Shown piece by piece: positions 49,650 to 61,677 of a stretch of DNA of 64,000 nt. Origin of the DNA: Brugia malayi (lineage: Eukaryota > Nematoda > Chromadorea > Rhabditida > Onchocercidae); contig NW_025062476.1 of the NCBI RefSeq assembly GCF_000002995.4, positions 9,050,501-9,114,500 of the forward strand, given 5' to 3'. Numbering within the stretch: position 1 is the stretch's first letter; each line of letters starts with the position of its first letter. The notes under the pieces are model-generated. The model had not been told where the DNA came from. It saw nothing but the letters and a program-made list of their open reading frames with translations, and searched no databases. The position numbers and the translations under genes were made by a program.

Positions 49650-52600
49650 CTTTTGTTGCCTTCTGCAATCATGAAAACATTGATTGTTTTTTGTTTACTT
49701 TAAATAACACTAATTTTCTACACATTAACGATCAACCCAGTCTCTCGAAGGTTTTCAAAAAATATCATGGAAACAATAAAATGAAGTAATAGCTTATATC
49801 TTTAAAATTAATCGCCAAGCATTCTGTTAAAATGTTTTTACAAATATCACTTAAAAAGCAGTAGATGGAAGTTATTATTTGATTGTAAAGCTAAATCTAT
49901 ACCTTTCTGAAATATGATCACCAAGAAATGATGAATTTAAACAAAAGTGACTAAATTAACCAAATACTAAATTATACTTTTCTTGAAAACCTTGAAACAA
50001 TGATACAGTTAATAAACAAGACTGTGAAAAAAAAATAGTAAAAATGTTGCAAAACGTACGAAAACATTACACATAAATGATTTTGTATGATACAATGAGC
50101 ATCGGTCATTTGCAACTAATTCCTTTAAAAATCAACAAACTATCATTACTGCATAGGCATTTTGTAGTAAAATATCTCAGGTATTAAACGTGATCGATCT
50201 TTAAATTTTAAGCCTTGCTAATTGTGTCATTTCTTCAAGTTTCTGTGAGGGATCTTCTGATGTCTTTTCTACTTATCTTGAGAAAATTTGTTCCAGGCGG
50301 AGACGCAGCGCAATGTTAACACAATCTTCTCTCTGGAGGGCTTAAAAGAGAATTCAGTCATTCTGTATTAAAATTTAAATGTAGAAAAAAGTTTGGAAAT
50401 TTATCGAAGTGAATGAAAAGGAAGTACATAGGTCGCATTATCAAAAGTTCGTTTGAACAATCTGCGCAGCTATTCCATGATGGTGATCGAATGAAACCTG
50501 TTATTTTGGTAGTTGGGTTCTTGAGTAGGGAACCAATGCATTCTGTTGTCTGTTGTCATTTCCTTGCTATTCCTGTCCGAGTGTTTCTTAATGGTTGGCT
50601 CACTAATGTTTGCATAAATTGAAATTCAATTGAAATCTATTAAATCAAAATCGATTCCTTTGTGAACGGTAATTTAAATGACCAACAGTTCAAAAGATAT
50701 TTGGAACAAGAAGATTTCATGTGGGACATATTGCGTTTGAATATTAATCTTATTCTACGGAATAATGTATTATTAGATTTCAGAAATGATTTATAACATA
50801 AATAAATGTAGTCAAATAACAATTCTTTGAACCCTTCGTAGAGCAGCACGTATTTGAGATATAACAAATATTCTGGAATTATCATTCCATTTATCAATAA
50901 GAGCCGAAAAATGTTGAAGAAAGTTGACAGCTACTTAAAGTTATATGAGTAAAGGACAAATAATGAAATAGTCACTGAGTAATCTTGACAAGGTGACACA
51001 TATCAATATTAGAAGTAATATGTCTTTCGCATTTTTAAGCGTTATCTAAACTGGTATTTTATGTTATAAAACATCACAAACTTTATCGATTGGGTTTTTC
51101 GTTTCATAATTGCCATTGTAGAGTGAAAATAACATATGTTCACATTGATCACCAGTTAGTGAATTGAAATAATAGCTGGAGTAGGGTAAGTGGATGAAAT
51201 GGATAGATTAAGAGAAATATCGTTACTACTATAAGTTTACCTTTTAATCTTCCCAGAGGAGAAGCAGCATTTCTACAGCATAATTAGTAATGGATGAATG
51301 TGAAATACAATTAAAGATGATAAGAAGAGAGACGTGGAACTCTGGTAGAAAACAGGTTCCCATTCAACTGATATGCATGAAGGACGTAATTTTTGTTTCT
51401 TCTTATGAACAAAACTTATGAATTGATTTAAAATCGATTGGTTATGTATGTCACTTTAGAATAGAATTGTGGGCGCTAAGGGATGTTTAAAAATATTGCG
51501 CTCTCTGAACGATTTTTAGCAATCATGAAATTGCTTTGTTTTTCATTTGATTATTGCAGCATCTATTTATCACAAGTATGTTAGCTTTGAGCACAAAAGT
51601 TCACAGACTTAAATCACAACAAGTAATTAAGAAATTAAATGTCTGAAAGCAACAAAAAAGTTTAAAGCTTCAGAAGTTTACGATGTCAGTACTATAATGG
51701 TCTCATGATTAAATTTTATCCTTAAGTGAAGCATGAGAATATTTTATAATAATTGTACTTCATGTCCTTGAATTGAGCGCTCTTTGCCACTGATACAATT
51801 GTGCCATCAATGATACGACTCAAAAAGAATTCACAATATGCGAAACTCTTCAGTAGAGGTCCTAGGTTCTAAGTTATATCGGTTGATACAGCAGATATGC
51901 ATGTTTAAGAATAGAAACATTATCAGATATGCAAATAAACGAGGAATCAATTGGGAATTGCTAATATTTAAGATATCGGTAGTGAAAAATTGATAAATTG
52001 TTGAAGATCGAGATTAAACAAAAATTTTCAATTGGTTTAAAAAGCTGCAATTTTCATGTCACAGTTTTTATCGCGTTATTGAAAGTATTTTCAATTTGTT
52101 GCAATAAGTGAAAGTTTTGATTCTTTTGAAGCAAATTCTTTTTATGCGATAAAAATGATTGCAGATAGATTTTCAATCACTTTTGATTGAAGCTTTTCTT
52201 CTTTAGTGTTGATGTATCTGTCAAAAGAAACTGCTCTTTAACTTGCAAAATTGCACTCATAAGCACGAAATTTTACTTATTATTATGAAGTTGTGCTTCT
52301 AGTCTGTTTAAAAAATAAATTCAGAAGTATTTTTCAATCAAAAACTGGAAAGGAGGAGTACCAGCAAATTCGCTTCTTCAGCTCATAATGATCTTAAGAA
52401 CATATTTGTTTATCACATTCATCTATCAATTTATATAATGCTTTATGTTTTGATGAAATTTCATTAACTTTTTTAAATTTTCGGGTTATTTTCATTCCCA
52501 AATACAATTTTTTGTCTTTTTTCTCATAGTAGATTCAACCATCCATAAATTAAAAAATTTTGAGGAAATCAAAAATATTTCCTGAAAGCTTCAACATAAT

Positions 52601-55600
52601 TGATCCCCTAATTGGGATTTTTGATTTGATCTTTCATGTGGAAATATATTAAAGAACAACGACTTGTAAATGAGATGAAAGCATTACACGATCCCTCTTC
52701 TTTCGTTCGTTCCATTAATTAATTCTCATTCCTTTTCTCTAAATTATTGACTAACAAATTTCATCTTACAACAAACACAGATTTCATCTAATAAATTTCT
52801 TTCACTCACTTTTGTAATTTATTATTAATGAGGGAAGCAAAAATTCACGCAAATTTTGATTTTTTTTGACTAAGAGAGTGTAAATCAATTTTTAAAAAAA
52901 TTGGCAATAAACAGAAAATAAAGGCTAGTTCTACATTACTTCTAGCGAATGATCCTATCTAAGATTGATTTTAATGTTAATAACCGTGAATTTTCAGATA
53001 TCACATCAGAAAAAGCAATGCAATCGATCTATGAATAGATAGATCGATTACTCAAGGACATAAAGTTGAATTTTGACTTAATTATCAATGTGTGATAGAA
53101 AATTGGTCTCAATTATAATGCTAAATTGGGTTGACGTAATCGATCCTGCTGACAAATTCAATGAAAAACTCCAATTTCTGTTGCAAAATTAATTGCAGAT
53201 TACGGATGAATGCATGTATTGAAATTATGACAACTGATTTTGTGAGATGAGATAAAATCTATATTATTTTGTAATGCCATTTACAAAACTTTTCGAAAAT
53301 TGAAAGCATTGGAAGCATTGAAAGACAGCAAAATCTTGCAATAATTACAAAGGTATAAAATACTTTTTGAAGATAAGAACAGTTAACAGAAATAATTAGA
53401 AGAGAAAAGAGTACTTTCAAATTAAAAAATCTGCTTAATTTAACAGTATACTAATTTTTATTATATAACTGCAATAAAAGAATAAAAAACAATTTAATCA
53501 ATTAACCATACAGATCGAAATATAATATACAATATACGTCTACATCTGTGTATCTGATACCCAAAGTAAAGTGGTTTAGTTAGTATGTCTGATTACTGGA
53601 AATAAATTTTGTATGATGAGATTAAGAGTTTCCACGAAGCGTTTTAATTGAGTAAATTTTGGCTGCTAAATTTGCTTCAGAAAGTGTAAATCGAATTTCA
53701 AAGAAGCAACTTCAATTTATGGAAAAATGGAAAGGTAAGTGGATAGCGTTTATGTATAAACAAATCATTTTATATATTCAATACGGTAAGATAATTGGCT
53801 CAGTAAAAATATATTCAAATTAGTTAACAAATGCGTAGCGTAAACTAAATGATAATTTTTGAGAAACGAATATTGTGAAAGATAGGAGACAATCTGAAAC
53901 GTTTGTTCCTTTCGAAGTCAAATTCTTATTAATGAATAAGAACTGTAAGATACAAGCATAATAGAGCAGTTTTAAGTTGAACTCAATTTTATCTGCAAAG
54001 ATTAGATCGCTATCAAACTTGTTTGTCGGTATCCGCATTTTCCCTCTCTCAATATCTGTCGCAGATTTTAATATCGCAAAACCCTAAAATATTGTATGAA
54101 AGTAGAACATATGAGTAAGAAATATGTTGTATTAACTCTTCGAAAAATAATGTCTATACTTTAAACTCTTTGTTTCCAATTTTAAGTTTAGGTTTATGAA
54201 GTTTCCATTTTAACTTCATACATTGTTTACACGTATCAGCTCGTTATTTAGTTAATCTCACTGTTGTTTCATCATTAATTGTTTAAACATACGAGATTAA
54301 ACTTAAGTTGCCTCCTTTGTGGCTTGTCAACTAGTAATTAGATTTGCTTGTAAATCAGATCAACAAATCTTTGTTAGACTGATTACACTTTCGGAAGCTC
54401 AACTTCTTATTGTAAATCATATAGTTTATTTATGTATATTGCTTGTTATATAAAGAGCCAGGAGAGTTCAGCCATGAGGTAATCCGACTACAAAAAGGCA
54501 TTTTCGCTACTTTTATCTCATTCTTTTTTATAAAATTTATTGTACTATTGCTTCTCTGCCATAACATCACCTTAATCTCATTACTAAAAGATATTAATAA
54601 AATAGCTAAAGTGAAACAAGTCAAAATGTCTAACAATCGATAGCTTAACTGATTTACCTTTCTAATCCGATTAATAGAATGTGGAGACCTGGAGATTGCC
54701 AATAATGAAAAATATGCACTAATTTTTGTTTCGCTATTCTTTTCTGTTTGTTTGCTTTCTCTGAGTAGTTTTAGAACAGTCACAGCTTTACATCGCAGAT
54801 AGTTCAAAATGTCTTACTTCCAAAACTTCATTTTCGGATGTTAAATTCTCCTAAGTTATTCAAGGTCACATCGTTCCGCTATATCACCAGTTCTTCTACC
54901 AATAGGTATAAGACTCTTTCAGCTTATGAATTCACTTCTCATCATGGCCTGAATTGAAATCATTTATAAGAATCAGATTTATTGAGATAAGGTACCTTGA
55001 CCAAATGAAATTGGGTCCCATTATACAACTACAATGATATCTTTGGAAATTTTGAAAGGTATGAATCTTTTTTTCCATGAATATCATCAAGGCATCTTTT
55101 CAATCCACCTTTTCTGTTAACGTTGTGACACAATGTAATTCGATTTATGTAGTATAATTTTTTCTTCCAATTCTCTAAGCATTGTGACCACGCAAGGAAT
55201 ATTTGACCCAAATATTGTTTGCTTGGCTCAAAAATTTTTTAATCTTTTTTCTTCCGAGTTAAGAAATCCACCTCGAATTTGAAAGAAAATAAAAAGGATT
55301 TTTCATTATTATTGTTATTATTATTAATTATTTTGGGCAGATTTCTGAAGTATCGCTTATGTCACCATATATAGAAAGCTTTTACTGCTGTAAAATAACC
55401 GATGATTTGCTTTTATTCAGAATTGTTTTGAGATTTGTAATCTCTAAATTTATCAGATGATGTAAAGTAGAAGCAGAATGTGACACTAAAATGCTTCATA
55501 GGTGGTTAGTGAATTAATTTTATAAATAATCTGTGCACATTTTTGTAATTTGAATTTTTCAACAATTACATATTGTTTTGCTCTACTTTTTTGTATAAAT

Positions 55601-55791
55601 CATATGAAAATTTATAACATCGAAAGTGTCAGTTATAATAAATGTGTGAAAGGTATCATAGAAGACAGAAAAACTGATATAATAAATAAAAGATGCCTGT
55701 AGCGGAATAGTCTTGAAATGCAACTTGCACTAAAATTGATGAAACGCACTAAAAGTGATTGAAAAAAGACTTCAACCTTTCTGTAAAATGA
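49650..55791. other. Six-kilobase region without a firm gene
   Basis: AT-rich. A patch at 50298-50354 is exon-like on both strands. An ATG-initiated frame of 69 codons lies at 50413-50622. A reverse-strand frame of 125 codons (54430-54807) has no recognisable sequence, and frames of this length are expected by chance here. A short hairpin built on AATCGATCTAT lies at 53021-53050, and a TTA-rich run at 55304-55329. Confidence 0.4.
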
Positions 55792-58700
55792 CTAGAATGA
55801 AACTGAGCGATTCTGAATTTGATGCCACAGTTCACCATTTTTAGTACGAGAAGTTATAATGTGATTACAAGATCTGTGATGAGTGATGCATGAAATAGTC
55901 ACTGATATTAAGATAACTGATAAGACGATAACTCCGATTAGAGCCAAGAAAATGAGCTGCGGCATGCATTTCACCAAAGAGCGCCTCACAGTATCTGTAA
56001 TGCCAAGAATAGTTGTGTCGTGACGAGTTCCAGTTAATGGATATTTCTTTTCTGCAAAAATTAATATGCAGAATGAAGGACTTTATTGCCCTAAAATTTA
56101 AGAACTTCAGAAATTGAACTTTCAGTCTAACTAGATGTGTTTGGCTAGTCCTCAGATATGTTTAACTTTTATGAGGTTATTATAACACATGCAGAGCTCA
56201 TTTTATTCAGTATATAAAAAAGCACAAATTAATTTAAGTAATTTTTTTCGGCGTTTGGATGACTGTGAAGGATAGTATATTAAATCCATAAAAGTTGTTT
56301 TCCACCAGTATGTTCAATAAATAATTTGAGTTTTAGTATCCAAAAAATGAAGTAAAGTAGCAAAATGTTTACCAAAATAGGCAACTTGATTAGGTGACTC
56401 AAGAACTGTTATGACACCACTTACGTCATATGAGGAATAATGATTTTTTTTTGATGAATCCAAAAAAGAATCTTTTTTTGTTAATCTATTTGTGAAGGAA
56501 TTTCGTTTTGCTCGTCGTTCATAAATGCTAAAATAGATAAACAAATACATAGTAATTTTTATATATTTCCAAGAAAAATACGGGAAACGGAATTAGATTC
56601 CACTTTTCTTTATTTTACTATAAGCAAATACATCAAGGTAGCTATATCTTACCTAGGTTCTACTTGTATTTCTTTTTCAGAGTTCCTTGGTAGTGGTTGC
56701 ACGGATGGAGGCATCGCATCGCTACTCTCCGAATAAAACCCATAATCATCAGTTGCCGATATAAAAAACGGTTCTTCTGTATCCGATGATTCTGTGATCG
56801 TTGTCGTTGACAGTAAATGTTGTGGCGGTGTTATCAAGTTGAGCTTTCTGGTTGTTACATTCCAGGATCCCTTACCTGTTGTTATTTCGGTTGATTTTTC
56901 TTGTGCTGCATCTGCTGTTGATGTTCCGTTTGCTGGTATCATCGGGATAAATGCACCGCTCGAGTTGTTGCTCTCTCTATCATTTTCTTCTCTTCTTGGA
57001 CATCGAACATATGGCTGAAAAAAAATTTTTTTGTATCATATTTGTTACATTTTCTGAATCATATTTATTACATTTTTCTGAATCATACTCAGAAACCGGA
57101 ATATGACTGTTTGATGAAATTTAAATTATTACTTTTAAGAAAATTAACAAATTGAATAAAGTTAACAAAGTGAGATGACATAACTAACTGCAGACAAATG
57201 ACAATTATCACTTGACGGTGCACAAATACGGATTTGACAAGTAAAACGGGTTATTGCCTTCCCGGCAAACTTGAAAACATGCATCACCTGAAAGATATCA
57301 ATTTCGGATGCATATTGTAAAGTTATTTATAGTTATTTCACGAACACAACCAAGCATAATCAATGGAATTTTGTATTAGAGTAGATGCTGTAATTAACTA
57401 TCATAAAATTACTATTTCTAATGTATATAATTAAAGCTAATTAGAATTAATTTTATATGATATCAGAACAATAACCACCAGCTTATCATTGCTGCAATTT
57501 ATAAAGTCAATTTTATTTTCACTTGTGAAGCAGTTCGTCGGTCGAGTGAATATACAGGAGTTTGCAGAATATACTGATCAACACCGCACCTATATAAGTC
57601 ATATTTTAATCGCTCTAGTTCTCTTTCCTTAAATATTCCAAAGTTTTCAAAAACTGTCATATATTAAATTTATATGAAATCTTATTACCCGTCACCACTG
57701 ATAATTAAAATATGATTTCCTTCGCCATCTTCCACATAACAATTTTGTACCAGTATTTGAAAGTTTTCTGAAATATTCGATCAGAGGTGGGGAATTGAGG
57801 TTAAAAAGTAAAACGAAAAATATTCACGCTACTTACCACCATAACATTTCCAAACATGATAAACAGTTTCTCCAACTAATGCGTAACGTATAAGCGGTCC
57901 ATCGATTGAATTCCGCCTGATCTGGTAACTGCATCTAGGTGTTACCAGATCAAATTTTGGCTCTAGATCAGATGATGTCGACTCGCTAAAACTTACTTAA
58001 TTGGAATTATTTGACACACACAGAAATACTCACAATTATAAGAATGAAGATTGTTGTGAATAACTTTCTTCAACTCATAGATGTCAAATGTCGCGCTTAC
58101 CTTACTGAAAGTGACTGTTGAAAATTCTCAATGATATCTGTACCCAGGTAAACACATTGGGCGCAATAGGAACGGTCATTATCAGTGATGAAAACAGGGT
58201 GTAGCTGTACAGTTATGCAAATCTTATAAATGACAGACGACGGGTTTTTCTGAAGTTGTTTAAAAGTCATAAAAAAAGAGAGTCCGCCATTTTCTTGTTT
58301 TCATAAAAGAAGTGAAACAGAATAATAAGTTGATTAAAAGTCAAAAAAGCTTCTCCAAGCAATTTTATACCGTTTTCTTGATTGTCATACCACAATTTCC
58401 GAGTAGCAATGTGAGCTGACTTGCGTCCCTAGTGGCACAATCCGGATCACCAATATGGTCTTCTGCATAAATATGCGACGGATTTGATTCATTCGTTTGG
58501 ATCTAAGATAAACAAATTTTAACTAATAATTATTGCCGATGGTAGAAGATGACTAATAATAATTGAATTTAATATTCAAACACAACACATTAAAAATAGA
58601 ACTTATTTGCAAATTGTATGACTTATAAAACAGAAGATCTTGGCCAAAAGCAGAAAATATAAGCTACCAAGATTAGAATCTTAGATTCGTATCTTTTCTA

Positions 58701-58897
58701 TATAAGAATGTAAATTTCTAATAGCAAATAAATGAATTAGTGATAAAATTATTTTGCGATCGTATCATATATGTCAAATAACAAAATTTATTATTACCGA
58801 ATTACTTATTTATATTAAAAAAGATACTTGAATATGAATTCTTTCTGGTTCGCATGTAACGATCGGTTTTTCCAGAATTGCATTTGAATATATTACG
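55792..58897 (-). CDS. ZP-domain, cuticlin-like type I membrane protein (first exon missing)
   Basis: Reverse-strand exons: 58897-58828, 58502-58371, 58249-58101, 57985-57837, 57767-57689, 57589-57523, 57287-57189, 57014-56653, 56527-56373, 56051-55792, all in phase; 506 residues visible. ZP domain (about 10-255) with the nematode signature: VTCEPERIHI, GDPDC, GNCGM, YCAQCVY, CSYQIRR, SIDGPLIRYALVGE, VYHVWKC, QILVQNCYV, GDGCGVDQYI, MHVFKFAG, TCQIRIC, NCHL. A Ser/Thr/Glu-rich linker with N-glycosylation sequons follows, then a furin-type site ERRAKR (372-377), a transmembrane segment (about 453-476, LIFLALIGVIVLSVILIS) and a 30-residue tail. Such proteins are cleaved near the membrane and polymerise through the ZP domain in cuticle or apical matrix. 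The first visible exon enters one base before a codon boundary, so an upstream signal-peptide exon ending in phase 2 must exist. I could not identify it between 58.9 and 59.7 kb. Confidence 0.9.
57035..57081. repeat. Imperfect 23-24 bp tandem duplication
   Basis: Two copies of a unit beginning ATCATATTTGTTACATTTT in the intron next to the acceptor of the large linker exon of the ZP gene; copies differ at two positions. Confidence 0.8.
57918..57952. repeat. 12-bp perfect inverted repeat inside a coding exon
   Basis: TGATCTGGTAAC and its reverse complement separated by 11 bases within the ZP-domain exon that encodes DLVTPRCSYQIR. Confidence 0.85.
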
Positions 58898-61677
58898 CTG
58901 AAGTAATTACTACTCAGAATCTGCAATTTGCGCTTCTTAAGAAAGAAAAAATAATTTATAACTCCATTCAATTCCAAATCTTAATGTGTTACTAATTATA
59001 TTATTCAAATAATAACTTATTTCTATAGTATTTACCAACTACTATTATCAACTAATGTGATACTCATCAGACCATTATTATCAATTAACTTACTGTTATG
59101 CTCATCAGCAGATCAAGATTTAAGCACATATTGATAATCCTGAAAAACTTTACCAAACATGTACTTATTTGTTAATGGCTTCATAATTGAAGAATCATAT
59201 TAAATGCCCAATAACTCAATTTTAAGCAAATATTTACTAATAAAGTAATCCAATATAACTAATTATTATCATTACAAGAATTTACAAGTGTAAACTTAAA
59301 ATTCTTTTCAACGTTGTACATCAACTTTAATTCAAAAATAGATCATTGGCTTAATTAAAACAATTCATTAACGATATTTGAATTTAATAAAGTACAAATC
59401 AAGGAACTGAGGTTGTCACTTAAACTTTCATTGACTAGACTAAGCAGTGTTCCACGATAATATATTCGTGTCATCGCAAGAAATGCAAAAAAAGGCGTGC
59501 AATGAAGACCTTTTATAAAATCTTAATCAATTAAGGCAGTTTGTCCGAGCACTCATCAGGATGAATGCTACTACTTCAGAAATAAAATTCGACTTGTTTA
59601 GACTCGATCGAGAATTAATCTTCATCTCCATATCTCGTTCATAGCAATATGTAGGCATTACAACCTGTTATTTCATTATTATTATAAAGTATTTGAAGAT
59701 GCTGTAACCACTTATATAAAAAGCAAGAATCTCTTCATCACCTTTCACATCTACCTTCTTTTAAAACCCTTTGAAAAATTTTCATCCCTCAACTCTTTAT
59801 CTTTTGTATATCTCTTTCTTCTTCATTTTATTGAAGTACTAATATCAGCCATCCACATCCTCTTCTAACTTTATTAGAAATTCCTCAAATTCAATTGTAT
59901 TAATCTAATAAACCCAAATTTTTTAATTTCTGCGTCTCAGTTCTTTTGAATTTTAGAGAAAGGCAAATGATTCCATCATTTTTTTTTTACATTATAATCA
60001 TGTGGAAATTCTTGAAACTTTGTAGAGAACTTTGTATATTATATATTTCTGGAATTTTCGTTTTCTTAATTTCCGAATTGTGTAAAACCAGAAACAATGA
60101 GGTGCCATTATTTTTAATTAAAGAACAATCAATCGATTTTCTCCAGAATTTTGCTGATGAACTTGAAGATAACTTATGCTGTGACCTAACTTTGCTTTCA
60201 TTGCAAGCCTTGTTTTAGCGGACAGATGAGAAAAACAGGAGATCTGTTACGTTACGTGGGTTCAGTTCACGTTTCCGAGAAACTGTTATTGTCGCTATGA
60301 TTATGTGATAAAACTTTTTCTTACTCTTACAAGGAACGAAGACATTTGTTAAGTGAAATATTTGCTTAATCATTGCTTCTATTTCGTTTAGGTGTAAAAT
60401 TCGCATTCTTCAAATTGTTTAAAGAAACGCCATTGATAAAAGTTAGCCAAACAAATTCTTTATCTCTCGAAAAGAGAACCGGACTCGGAAAAATTTTTAA
60501 TTCTTATTTTGTTTATTCCTTTTCCGTTTCAACAAGTAATCTCCAGTCAATGGCTCAAGCAGTCAATAGATAAATGTAATTAGAAGAGAATTCTCTACTT
60601 CTGCCATTTTCTAAGAAATCTTCTGAATTCTCTCCGCTACCATTTTGTTATTCCTCAACGAGTTTGGACCGTTTTAACTTCTAATAAAACAGTGCTATAA
60701 TCAAAATATAAGAATAATGAAGAATTTTTTTTTGAAAACAATAAATGAATGAATATTTGCTAGCGTTCTCAGTTTAATAAAATTAATGAAATTTGAAGAT
60801 TAACGAATAAGTAAGATGACAATTGCCAATTCCGACATTCTAAAGAAATTAAAATGCTAATGGTAATATCAAAAAGAGCATAGATGTTTAAGATTTCAAT
60901 TTGAAGGAAGATTTGTGACTATGCAGCACTATAAACTTTGTTCCTATAAATATGTACCTTAAGAGAATTCAAATGCAGAAACAGAGAAGCAAAAAACTTT
61001 GAGCAAAATGTCCTCTTAAATAAATTTTTATGAAGAATTTCACCTTCTTAACAGCATTCTCAATTTATATACTTAGTTTTTTTTTTTCAGAACATTATTT
61101 TCATCTTTCTATTAGACTTATAATATGAATGGATTTTCCCTTTTTTGCCTACTTTTCAACATTTCTAATCACCACTTTTTGCTGCAAACTTTCGTAAGCA
61201 GATTTTCGTAGTCCTCATTGATCGATACCAGGTAAATTTAAGGTGGTGATATTGCATAAAACTGAACAGAAGGAACACATGCTGATGCCAGTCAGTGTAG
61301 AGAATATCTCTGCTAATTTGAGAAGGACTTATTGAAGATCGTTGACGAATACTGAAAATAAAAATATGAATTTTGCTTTTTAATTACATTAAAATAAAAT
61401 CAGTAGCTTTGAAAATATCGTACTTCATTGTCTTTTGCCATCCTTGTTTACTTTAATAGGATATATTATTAAATTGATGAAATGTTGAATAACCATTTTT
61501 TGTGAGCTCTCTTGAATTTAGTAGCATTTTTAAAGTAAAATGATAGTCGAAATATGTATAAATTATGCAAATTTCTTTCATTTCTTTCATAAGCATTTGT
61601 ACTTTTTCTATGACAAATTAATTCAATTTAAACGTTGTTTACAAATTTCATTCAAAGAAGCGGTTAGTTCCTTTCCA
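58898..61677. other. Divergent intergenic region
   Basis: Should contain the missing first exon and promoter of the ZP gene (-) and the promoter of the last gene (+). A 72-codon ATG frame at 60000-60218 with a hydrophobic stretch, and an open frame at 60392-60573 preceded by a TTTCGTTTAG acceptor, look slightly protein-like but could not be joined in phase. Confidence 0.4.

Noticed and set aside
54430..54807. 125-codon ATG-initiated frame on -
   Set aside because: Composition is typical of AT-rich noncoding DNA, with no flanking splice signals or family features; length is within chance expectation.
60000..60218. 72-codon ATG frame with a hydrophobic stretch
   Set aside because: No spliced-leader site, promoter signal or partner exon in phase; kept only as a note in the intergenic entry.
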